Positions 6,129-12,228 of a stretch of DNA of 12,228 nucleotides are shown here, in pieces. Made by a program: the position numbers and the translations under genes. The DNA is from Muribaculaceae bacterium (GTDB lineage: Bacteria > Bacteroidota > Bacteroidia > Bacteroidales > Muribaculaceae), in assembly GCA_902836725.1 (NCBI GenBank), contig CADFRV010000057.1, forward strand, positions 1 through 12,228, in the 5' to 3' direction. The notes under the pieces are model-generated. The model ran no database searches, had not been told where the DNA came from, and saw only the letters and a list, made by a program, of their open reading frames with translations. The stretch's first letter is position 1. Each line of letters opens with the position of its first letter.

Positions 6129-9125
6129 TTAGAAGGTTAGAGAAAGAGCAAACTGTACTGCACGCGGATTTGGGAAAGAGCATCCGTCGTAACCTATGGT
6201 CCATATTCCGCCGTCGGCAAACTCGGGATCGAGACCCGAATATTTGGTGAAAGTAACGAGGTTCTTTCCTGTGACAGCGAAACGCACTTTCTCGAGACCG
6301 ATCCTGCGGATAGCGTTTGACGGCAGCGAATATCCCAGGGTAATGTCGCTGATGCGGAAGAACGATCCGTTCTCTAGCCAGCGGTCCTGGTCATAGCGTG
6401 TGTTGCGCGAATCGCCGTAGACGATGCGCGGACGGTCGTTGACCGGGTGCTCCTGGGTCCAGGGCACAATGCCGTTGAAATTGTTCTGGTTGTTCTGGAA
6501 GTCGCCGGCGGTGTAGGCCGCTCCGTTGTATACCTTCTGTCCGAAGCGTCCGTAGCTGTTGAGTGCGAAATCAATGCCTTTCCATGCGGCGGAGAAATTA
6601 AATCCGAGCTCGAGTTTCGGCCAGGGATTGCCCACTATCTGGCGGTCTTCGCTCGAAATCTGGCCGTCGCCGTTATAGTCATGGTATTTTATGTCGCCGG
6701 GGAGTGCGTTTGGCTGTATCACTTTGCCGTCGGCATTGACATAATTGTTTATCTCCTCCTGGCTCTGGAATATGCCGAGCATACGGTACATATACCACAT
6801 GCCGAGCGGTTCGCCGATCTCGCTGAGCGATGTGGAAGTCAGATAGGTGGTCTGTCCGTAACCGAGATCCTCCACACGGTTTTTCACATGCGACAGGTTC
6901 AGACTGGCCGTGTAATTGAAATCTCCCACACGGTCGTTCCATGCGATCTCGAACTCCACGCCCCTGTTTGAAAGACTGCCTGCGTTCACCGCCGGGGAGC
7001 CGCCTTCGTTGCCGGTGCTCATCAGTATCGGCAGATACACGAGCAGATCTTTGGATTTGGACCGGAAATAGTCTGCGGTAAAACGCAGCCTGCTGTTAAG
7101 CGTGGTGAAATCCACACCCACATTGAACGTGGTCTTCTTCTCCCACACCAGATCGGTATTCACCAGTCGCGACTGCGTCATGCCCAGCGCCACATTCTCT
7201 CCGGAGCCGAAAACGGCGCGGGGACCGGAGTTGAGGGTAGCCAGATAATCCCAGTTGCCGATGTTGCTGTTGCCGAGCGAGCCGTAATTCACACGGAGCT
7301 TGAGATCATTCACCCAGTCGGCGTCAAAGAATTTCTCCTGGCTGATACGCCATCCGAGCGACCCAGAGAAGAAGTTGCCCCAGCGGCGTGCCGACGGAAG
7401 TTTGGATGTGCCGTCGCGGCGTCCGGTAAGCTGCACCAGGTAACGGTCGTCATATGAATAATTGATACGCCCGAAGTATGAGATGAGGCTGTACTCACCA
7501 TAACTTCCCGAACCTGTCACCTTGCCGGTGGCGGCACTGATCTCAGTCAGATAACTGTCGCCGTTCATCGCCGGATCCTGACGGTTGATGCCATGGTCGC
7601 GCGACGTGAAATGGTTGTAGCTCATACCGGCCAGAACGTTGATGTCATGCTTTCCGAACTTGTGGAAAAACTCATATGTCTGCTCGATAAGTATATCGTG
7701 GTAACGCGATTCGTTCCATCCGAGATAAGCGGCGTCATCACCCTGTCCCATTGTCCAGGAACCGGTCTTGCGCAGTTTGTCTGTGGTGCCGTTGTAGGTC
7801 TTGTAGGCGAAATTCACCTTGGCACGCGCCCATTCCGGATATTCCACCTGGCCATACACGTTGCCGAAAAGATATTCCTGCCTGTTGAGTGTTTTCTCAA
7901 GTTCCTGCATGGCCACAGGATTCAGCCCGTATGAATTGGCATGGTTGGAATCACCGTATCCGAATCCCGATCCATGGTCGGGATCATACACCGGCACTGT
8001 GGGAGGCATCGTTATGAAGTTGCTCCACACGTTGCCTATGCCGTTGAGTATCCTCGTTTTGGAATATGTATAATACAGGTTCTCGCCGTAAGAGAAGATA
8101 CCTTTCTTTCCCGATGTATTCACACGGAACCCATATTTTTCGAAACCGGTATATTTCATCGCCCCCTTGTCATTGAGATAGTTGAACGATGTGTAGAAGT
8201 TCAGAGCGTCTGTTCCGCCGGAAAGGGCCACATTGTAGTTCTGCAGCATTCCGGTGCGGAGCATCTCGTCCTGCCAGTCGGTGTTGCCGCTGAAATGGTC
8301 CTGGCGTTTTGTCACTCCGGCCACCCCGGCAAGTATAGCCTCGTCGTATGCGCGGTCGTCATACAGCTTGTATGTGGCCGCATCCATCAGATCGTAGCGT
8401 GGAAGCCAGTTGAGCTGTATCTGTGTATCGAATTTCACTTTCAGCGCTCCCGAGCGGCCGCTCTTCGTCTTTATGATCACCACACCGTTGGCGGCACGCG
8501 ATCCGTAGATGGCTGCCGATGAAGCGTCTTTCAGCACTTGTATGGACTCGATGTCCTCTACATTCACCCCAAGCTCATTTCCCGCATACGCGCCGTCGAT
8601 AATGAACAACGGGGTATTGTTGGTCAATGACCCGAGACCGCGGATTACCATAGAGGGTGAGGAACCGGCCTGTCCGCTGTTGGTGATCTTGACACCACTG
8701 GTGAGACCGCGCATGGATTCCATCACATTTCCGTTGGTGCGGTCCTGGAGATCCTTGTCCTTTACGGTGGTTATCGAGCCGAGCACATCCTTTTTCTTGA
8801 CAGTGCCGTAACCGATGACCACAACCTCGTCAAGACTGTTTGTATTCTCTTTCAGCACAATCCTCATGTCGGGCTGCACCGGATATTCCCCGGTAACCAT
8901 CCCTACGTATGACACCACTATGGTCTTGGCTGACTCAGGCACGGAAAGAGCGAACTTACCGTCGAGATCAGTGGATGTGCCCACAGAAGTGCCCTTGCAT
9001 ATCACTGAAGCCCCCACCACCGGCTCGTCTGCCTCATCAGTGACGACACCTTTTATATCCAAAGCCATTGCAATACCTGGCAAGCAGGCCAGACAGACTA
9101 AGATCAGCAATAGTCTATTTTTCAT
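6129..9125 (-). CDS. SusC/RagA-family TonB-dependent outer-membrane transporter
   Basis: A 998-residue energy-coupled outer-membrane channel that imports the ligand held by SusD. After a signal peptide (about 1-21) comes a carboxypeptidase-D-regulatory-like domain (about 23-92; VVGASVICKGTSVGTSTDLDG), then the TonB-box region LDEVVVIGYG (98-107), a plug domain (about 108-222) with the typical segment DIESIQVLKDASSAAIYG (191-208), and a long beta-barrel ending in FALSLTF with a terminal Phe. There is no N-terminal STN signalling domain. That means no sign of ECF-sigma/FecR-type control and fits the divergent LacI-type regulator. The length is usual. It begins 49 nt after the permease gene, and the spacer has no recognisable promoter, so it is probably co-transcribed with rbsK. 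Confidence 0.96.
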   Translation of the reverse strand: MKNRLLLILVCLACLPGIAMALDIKGVVTDEADEPVVGASVICKGTSVGTSTDLDGKFALSVPESAKTIVVSYVGMVTGEYPVQPDMRIVLKENTNSLDEVVVIGYGTVKKKDVLGSITTVKDKDLQDRTNGNVMESMRGLTSGVKITNSGQAGSSPSMVIRGLGSLTNNTPLFIIDGAYAGNELGVNVEDIESIQVLKDASSAAIYGSRAANGVVIIKTKSGRSGALKVKFDTQIQLNWLPRYDLMDAATYKLYDDRAYDEAILAGVAGVTKRQDHFSGNTDWQDEMLRTGMLQNYNVALSGGTDALNFYTSFNYLNDKGAMKYTGFEKYGFRVNTSGKKGIFSYGENLYYTYSKTRILNGIGNVWSNFITMPPTVPVYDPDHGSGFGYGDSNHANSYGLNPVAMQELEKTLNRQEYLFGNVYGQVEYPEWARAKVNFAYKTYNGTTDKLRKTGSWTMGQGDDAAYLGWNESRYHDILIEQTYEFFHKFGKHDINVLAGMSYNHFTSRDHGINRQDPAMNGDSYLTEISAATGKVTGSGSYGEYSLISYFGRINYSYDDRYLVQLTGRRDGTSKLPSARRWGNFFSGSLGWRISQEKFFDADWVNDLKLRVNYGSLGNSNIGNWDYLATLNSGPRAVFGSGENVALGMTQSRLVNTDLVWEKKTTFNVGVDFTTLNSRLRFTADYFRSKSKDLLVYLPILMSTGNEGGSPAVNAGSLSNRGVEFEIAWNDRVGDFNYTASLNLSHVKNRVEDLGYGQTTYLTSTSLSEIGEPLGMWYMYRMLGIFQSQEEINNYVNADGKVIQPNALPGDIKYHDYNGDGQISSEDRQIVGNPWPKLELGFNFSAAWKGIDFALNSYGRFGQKVYNGAAYTAGDFQNNQNNFNGIVPWTQEHPVNDRPRIVYGDSRNTRYDQDRWLENGSFFRISDITLGYSLPSNAIRRIGLEKVRFAVTGKNLVTFTKYSGLDPEFADGGIWTIGYDGCSFPNPRAVQFALSLTF

Positions 9126-9174
9126 AAGATAATAATTGATTGAGTTTTTGCATGATATTATACTACGGTATCGG

Positions 9175-10185
9175 TCAGTTGCCTCCCGAGGCTATGATCC
9201 AGCCGAGACCTGCGATAAAGAAGAGAAACATCAGCGCCAGCAGAAGATCTGTCTTGCGGTCGGCGCCTTTGAACTCTTTCCATATGAACACACCCCAAAT
9301 GGCGGCGATCATGGGCGCTCCCTGCCCCAGGGCATAGGAGATGGCGGCTCCCGCCTTGCCGGCGGCGATATAACTGCAGGCGGTGCCGAGTGCCCAGATG
9401 GCTCCTCCGAGCACACCGGTCATGTGGGTGGCGAAAGATCCCTTGAAATACTGCGAATATGTCACCGGCTCCCCTACAAACGGCTTGCGCATGGCTATGG
9501 TATTGAAAAGGAGATTGCTCAGCAGCACACCCACGGAGAAAATGAACAGGGCGGTATAGGGGGTAAGCATTCCGGGAGCCGGATTGCGGAAATCGGAAAG
9601 ATCCATGGCGGCGGCCACGAAACGGTAGAAGAACGACATCAGCACACCTGCGCATATGGCGAGGATGATGCCTTTGCGGTTCTGCGCCGCTGAGTCGTCA
9701 GACTTGCTCACACGCCCCGAAGCTATGCCGTTGCAGATAATTGCGGCGACTACAAGCGCCACACCTGTAAAGAGCAATACCGGATCGCCCTTGGGGGCAC
9801 CGATATAATTGATGATCACACCGAGCACAAGGGCTATACCCACACCGAGCGGGAAAGCCACCGCCATGCCGGCAAGGGAAACCGAAGCGGAAAGCAGTAT
9901 ATTCGAGGCATTGAATATTATGCCCCCGAGAATGACACTGCCGACACACATGAGAGAACTTTGGGCGAGATCGGCCATGAACGGACGTCCCTCCGAACCG
10001 ATGCTGCCGAAAGTAAAACCCAGAAGCAGCGAAAACAGCACCATGCCGATCACATAGTCCCAGTAATATAGTTCATAGCGCCAGTTTTTCGCGGCGAGTT
10101 TCTGGGTATTTCCCCAGGAACCCCAGCACAGCATGGTGATGAAACAGAGCACCACCGCCATTGAATAGTTGTCAACGATAAACAT
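9175..10185 (-). CDS. Inner-membrane sugar permease, DMT superfamily (GRP/RbsU-like), probable ribose transporter
   Basis: A 336-residue, very hydrophobic protein with about ten predicted membrane segments (roughly 8-26, 43-62, 77-99, 103-127, 136-154, 172-193, 209-230, 250-275, 282-303, 313-333). It has the N-terminal signature LCWGSWGNTQKL (19-30) and a C-terminal half rich in small residues with ALGQGAPMIAAIWG (285-298), as in drug/metabolite-superfamily sugar permeases of the GRP, RhaT and RbsU kind. The related ureide permease family of the same superfamily is an alternative assignment, in which case a nucleobase or ureide could be the substrate. Its place directly after ribokinase (42 nt) and before susC makes proton-coupled ribose uptake across the inner membrane the best guess. 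The start at 10185 gives a short polar N-terminus before the first membrane segment; Met9 is a possible alternative. Confidence 0.85.
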   Translation of the reverse strand: MFIVDNYSMAVVLCFITMLCWGSWGNTQKLAAKNWRYELYYWDYVIGMVLFSLLLGFTFGSIGSEGRPFMADLAQSSLMCVGSVILGGIIFNASNILLSASVSLAGMAVAFPLGVGIALVLGVIINYIGAPKGDPVLLFTGVALVVAAIICNGIASGRVSKSDDSAAQNRKGIILAICAGVLMSFFYRFVAAAMDLSDFRNPAPGMLTPYTALFIFSVGVLLSNLLFNTIAMRKPFVGEPVTYSQYFKGSFATHMTGVLGGAIWALGTACSYIAAGKAGAAISYALGQGAPMIAAIWGVFIWKEFKGADRKTDLLLALMFLFFIAGLGWIIASGGN

Positions 10186-10227
10186 GATATTTCAGTTATT
10201 TAAGGTAAGATCTATTTTACAGGAAAT

Positions 10228-11142
10228 TCAAAATTCCCCGAGCTCCTCACGCGACGGCGCCGATTGCTGCGCGCCTTTGCGGGTGACCGATATGGCCGCC
10301 GCCCGGTTGCCGAACATCACGGCATCCGCCAGGCTTTTCCCCTCAGTAAGCGCCACACAGAAAGCGCCGCAGAATGTGTCGCCGGCGGCCGTGGTATCCA
10401 CAGCCTCCACTTTCAGGGCAGGCACCATAGTGTAACAGCCGTTCTCAAAAACGAGCGCGCCTTTGCATCCGAGCGTCACGATAACCACCCCTATCCCCTT
10501 GGATGCGATAGCCTCTATGGCCTTGCGTTCAGACGCGTCGTCGGTGATGGCGACACCTGAAATAATCTCGGCTTCAGTCTTGTTGGGAATTATAATGTCA
10601 ACATTGCGCAACAGCTCGTCGGGGAGCGGCGACAACGGTGCGGGAGCCGGGTTTAGCACTACCGTAACTCCATGTTTCTTGGCCATTGCGGCAGCATACG
10701 CCACAGTTTCCACCGGTGTCTCGAGCTGCGCGATAAGCATGGCGGCGCCGGCTATCGTGTCCGCGGCATTGTCGATATCCTCTTTGGAGAGAGCGGCATT
10801 GGCTCCGGAAGCCACGCTGATGGAGTTCTCGCCGTTGGCGTCTACGTTTATAAGCGCCACACCCGACGGGCAGTCGTGGCTGACACTCACATGCGAGGTG
10901 TCGATCCCCATACCGCGAAGCATCTCGAGTGTCTCGCCGCCGAAAATATCGTCACCGACTTTGGCTACAAAAGTCACATTTCCCCCGAGTTTGGCCGCGG
11001 CGACAGCCTGGTTGGCTCCTTTGCCGCCATGGTTCATGAGGAATTCGCCCCCGAGCACCGTTTCACCAGGCCGGGGCATATGCGGGCAACGAATCACCAT
11101 ATCGGTATTGCTGCTTCCGACTACAACTATCTTCTTGTCCAT
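10228..11142 (-). CDS. rbsK: Ribokinase (PfkB family)
   Basis: A 304-residue cytoplasmic kinase that phosphorylates D-ribose with ATP to ribose-5-phosphate, feeding the pentose phosphate and nucleotide pathways. The start at 11142 gives the canonical PfkB N-terminus (IVVVGSSNTD); an upstream in-frame ATG at 11190 would add 16 residues unlike the family and lies inside a predicted leader hairpin. Motifs: sugar-binding NTD (12-14), GGKGANQAVAAAKLGG (39-54; PfkB signature 1), QLETP (139-143), PNKTEAE (186-192), LGCKGA (224-229) and the catalytic loop DTTAAGDTFCGAF (249-261; PfkB signature 2) with the likely base Asp255. DTTAAGDTF is the ribokinase form of this loop, so ribose is preferred over other PfkB substrates such as fructose, adenosine or deoxyribose. 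It is the first gene of the operon; the predicted leader is about 100 nt. Confidence 0.93.
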   Translation of the reverse strand: MDKKIVVVGSSNTDMVIRCPHMPRPGETVLGGEFLMNHGGKGANQAVAAAKLGGNVTFVAKVGDDIFGGETLEMLRGMGIDTSHVSVSHDCPSGVALINVDANGENSISVASGANAALSKEDIDNAADTIAGAAMLIAQLETPVETVAYAAAMAKKHGVTVVLNPAPAPLSPLPDELLRNVDIIIPNKTEAEIISGVAITDDASERKAIEAIASKGIGVVIVTLGCKGALVFENGCYTMVPALKVEAVDTTAAGDTFCGAFCVALTEGKSLADAVMFGNRAAAISVTRKGAQQSAPSREELGEF

Positions 11143-11188
11143 CGTAGTTATTGAAACGTGATTGGTATCAGGTAATTTAAGGATTTGC

Positions 11189-11230
11189 ATGCGGCGCGGC
11201 GCACCGCATTATTCTGACCGGTATAGAATA
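11189..11230 (-). other. Two abutting potential hairpins in the operon 5' leader
   Basis: On the predicted minus-strand leader RNA, arms UAUUCU and AGAAUA (11225-11230 with 11210-11215) enclose a 9-nt loop. The very next base starts arms AUGCGG and CCGCAU (11204-11209 with 11189-11194), again with a 9-nt loop. Both are 21 nt with 6-bp stems. The second has an alternative compact form, GCGG-UGCG-CCGC (11196-11207), whose loop fits the stable UNCG tetraloop type. No U tract follows, so this is not an intrinsic terminator. It matches no riboswitch that I recognise. It could stabilise the mRNA or control translation or elongation. At the DNA level the same arms could also be protein-binding sites. 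Confidence 0.4.
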
Positions 11231-11232
11231 TA

Positions 11233-11248
11233 GCTCAAACGTTTGCGC
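11233..11248. promoter_or_regulatory. LacI/PurR-type operator at the operon promoter
   Basis: GCTCAAACGTTTGCGC contains the perfect 10-bp palindrome CAAACGTTTG (11236-11245), and the outer GC/GC arms extend it to 16 bp with a single mismatched pair. The central CpG and the overall pattern closely resemble known LacI-family sites, in particular the E. coli PurR box type (ACGCAAACGTTTGCGT-like). The 5' edge overlaps the last base of the predicted -7 box (11248-11255, minus strand) and the centre falls where transcription should begin, so a bound repressor would block the promoter. The regulator encoded at 11351 is the obvious candidate to bind here. No second copy was noticed in the window. Confidence 0.7.
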
Positions 11249-11280
11249 AAAGATATATAAAAAAGTTGAAAAAACGGCAA
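11248..11280 (-). promoter_or_regulatory. Predicted operon promoter (Bacteroidota type)
   Basis: On the minus strand TATCTTTG (11255 to 11248) is an exact match to the Bacteroidota -7 element TAnnTTTG. A TTG at 11280-11278 lies 22 nt upstream and could be the -33 element, though this spacing is slightly longer than usual. Transcription would start near 11241, giving a leader of about 100 nt before rbsK and serving the whole eight-gene operon. No other promoter of this strength was seen within the operon. Confidence 0.65.
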
Positions 11281-11285
11281 CTTTT
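11261..11285. promoter_or_regulatory. Inverted repeat AAAAGTTG-N9-CAACTTTT
   Basis: Two perfect 8-bp arms (11261-11268 and 11278-11285) flank a 9-bp spacer. The repeat overlaps the putative -33 region of the operon promoter and lies between the two divergent -7 boxes, a good position for an activator or second repressor, for example a global carbon-source regulator. No regulator can be named from the sequence; in AT-rich DNA some of the symmetry may be chance. Confidence 0.4.
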
Positions 11286-11291
11286 AAAAAA

Positions 11292-11313
11292 TTTTTGAAA
11301 ATTATTTCAAAAA
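11292..11313. promoter_or_regulatory. AT-rich inverted repeat with 9-bp arms
   Basis: Arms TTTTTGAAA (11292-11300) and TTTCAAAAA (11305-11313) are exact reverse complements around ATTA. The dyad ends 7 bp before the -7 box of the divergent regulator gene (11321) and covers its possible -33 TTG. It could be a binding site affecting that promoter. Composition is almost wholly A/T, so symmetry by chance is possible. Confidence 0.35.
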
Positions 11314-11328
11314 AATATATTATCTTTG
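11295..11328 (+). promoter_or_regulatory. Predicted promoter of the LacI-family regulator gene
   Basis: TATCTTTG at 11321-11328 exactly matches TAnnTTTG and is identical in sequence to the -7 box of the divergent operon. A TTG at 11295-11297 is a possible -33 element, with a slightly long 23-nt spacing. Transcription would begin near 11335, leaving a leader of about 16 nt that includes a weak Shine-Dalgarno-like AAGG (11339-11342) 8 nt before the ATG at 11351. Confidence 0.6.
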
Positions 11329-11350
11329 GGGAGACGAAAAGGTTAACACG

Positions 11351-12228
11351 ATGAAAAAAAGCACTTTATCCGACATATCAAACTACACAGGCTTCTCTGT
11401 AACAACCATCTCCAGAGTGCTCAACGGAAAATCCGAGCAATTCAGGATAAGCCGCGAGTCACAGAAAAAGATAATGGATGCGGTAAGGAAGCTGAATTAC
11501 AGGCCAAACTATGTCGCACAAAGTTTGCGCAACTGCGCCACACGCACCATCGGCCTGCTTGTGCCATGCATCGACAACCCGTTTTTCGCCAACATCGCCA
11601 GCGCTGTGATAGGGGAAGCGCACAAATACTCATATCCGGTGATGGTGATAGACACACACGAGAGTGTGAAAGATGAGGATGAAGCCATCAACACACTCCT
11701 GTCACGCAATGTCGACGGCATAATAATGGTACCGAGCAGCGACGATCCCGCCCGGCTTGTGGAACTCGCCAGGGAGAAACCTCTGGTGCTGATAGACCGC
11801 TATTTCGACCAGTGCGACCTTTCATACGTAGCCACCGACAACTACAAAGGGGCGCTCGAAGCCACCGAGCTGCTCATCAAGGCCGGACACACCGATATCA
11901 TGTGCATACAGGGCACGCCACAGTCCATCACCTCGCAGCGTCGCGTGCAAGGCTATCTCGACGCACTTGAAAAAGTGGGCCTGGCAGGAAACGCCATGAT
12001 CTGCGGCAACGAGTTTTCCACACAGAACGGCTATGTGGAGACAAAACTCGCGCTCAACATGGGCAAAAAGATCAGCGCAATTTTTGCGCTTTCCAATACC
12101 ATACTTCTCGGAGCGATAAAGGCCATCAGCGAGCATGGACTGAAGGTGCCTGAAGACCTATCGATAGTGTCGTTTGACGACAACATTTATCTCGATTTTC
12201 TAAACCCTCCGGTCACACGCATCTCACA
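11351..12228 (+). CDS. LacI-family transcriptional regulator (partial, runs off the window)
   Basis: The open frame starts at ATG 11351 and is still open at the right edge, giving 292 residues of a family that usually has about 330-345. Residues 4-25 form the DNA-binding helix-turn-helix, with recognition helix SVTTISRVLNG (16-26). The hinge follows as NYRPNYVAQSLR (49-60), where Leu59 corresponds to the residue that wedges into the central CpG of LacI-family operators. The sugar-binding periplasmic-protein-like core follows: IGLLVPCIDNPFFANIA (67-83), VDGIIMVPS (121-129), VLIDRYF (146-152), SQRRVQGYLDAL (195-206) and VPEDLSIVSFDD (266-277). It is divergent from the ribose operon, with a matching operator at that operon's start site, so it is most likely its local repressor. 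The inducer may be ribose, ribose-5-phosphate or a nucleoside; the sequence does not decide. The absence of an in-frame upstream start supports 11351. Confidence 0.93.
   Translation, partial: MKKSTLSDISNYTGFSVTTISRVLNGKSEQFRISRESQKKIMDAVRKLNYRPNYVAQSLRNCATRTIGLLVPCIDNPFFANIASAVIGEAHKYSYPVMVIDTHESVKDEDEAINTLLSRNVDGIIMVPSSDDPARLVELAREKPLVLIDRYFDQCDLSYVATDNYKGALEATELLIKAGHTDIMCIQGTPQSITSQRRVQGYLDALEKVGLAGNAMICGNEFSTQNGYVETKLALNMGKKISAIFALSNTILLGAIKAISEHGLKVPEDLSIVSFDDNIYLDFLNPPVTRIS

Noticed and set aside
10463..11161. Plus-strand open frame (232 codons) opposite ribokinase
   Set aside because: Entirely antisense to rbsK with its clear PfkB motifs; composition is Ser/Ala/Pro-rich as typical for shadow frames.
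11143..11190. Upstream start for ribokinase at 11190
   Set aside because: The extra 16 residues precede the canonical PfkB N-terminus, and the ATG falls at the base of a GC-rich potential hairpin.
11822..12136. Minus-strand open frame (104 codons) inside the regulator gene
   Set aside because: Antisense shadow of the LacI-family effector domain, with no recognisable features of its own.

Overview
The window looks like chromosomal DNA of a Bacteroidota (Bacteroidales) gut-type bacterium. It has a SusC/SusD pair, several lipoproteins with a signal-peptidase II cysteine, BACON and FISUMP-like domains, AT-rich intergenic DNA, and two exact matches to the Bacteroidota -7 promoter element TAnnTTTG. 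The moderately GC-rich coding DNA would suit Muribaculaceae or a relative, but I cannot fix the genus. No rRNA, tRNA, CRISPR array, integrase or insertion sequence is visible.

Layout: eight genes on the minus strand (11142 down to 133) form one tightly spaced, apparently co-transcribed polysaccharide-utilization-type locus. In transcription order they are: ribokinase; a DMT-superfamily sugar permease (GRP/RbsU-like); a SusC/RagA TonB-dependent transporter; a SusD-family lipoprotein; a BACON plus FISUMP-like surface lipoprotein; a secreted beta-propeller protein resembling glycosidases; a nucleoside hydrolase lipoprotein; and a second, paralogous propeller protein that is a lipoprotein. A divergent LacI-family regulator starts at 11351 (plus strand) and runs off the right edge. 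Positions 1-132 hold only short tandem repeats.

How the genes may work together (inference): the surface lipoproteins and propeller enzymes would bind or trim a ribose-containing substrate. SusC/SusD would carry ribosides or nucleosides across the outer membrane, and the nucleoside hydrolase would split base from ribose. The permease would move ribose through the inner membrane, and ribokinase would make ribose-5-phosphate for the pentose phosphate pathway. This resembles the ribose-utilization (rus) type of locus described in Bacteroides thetaiotaomicron. It differs in its accessory enzymes (two propeller paralogs and a BACON/FISUMP lipoprotein) and in its control by a divergent LacI-family protein.

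The 208-bp divergent intergenic region is densely organised. It contains two identical -7 boxes facing outward, a PurR-box-like palindrome centred on the predicted start of the operon transcript, two perfect AT-rich inverted repeats between the promoters, and two abutting 21-nt potential hairpins in the operon's 5' leader.
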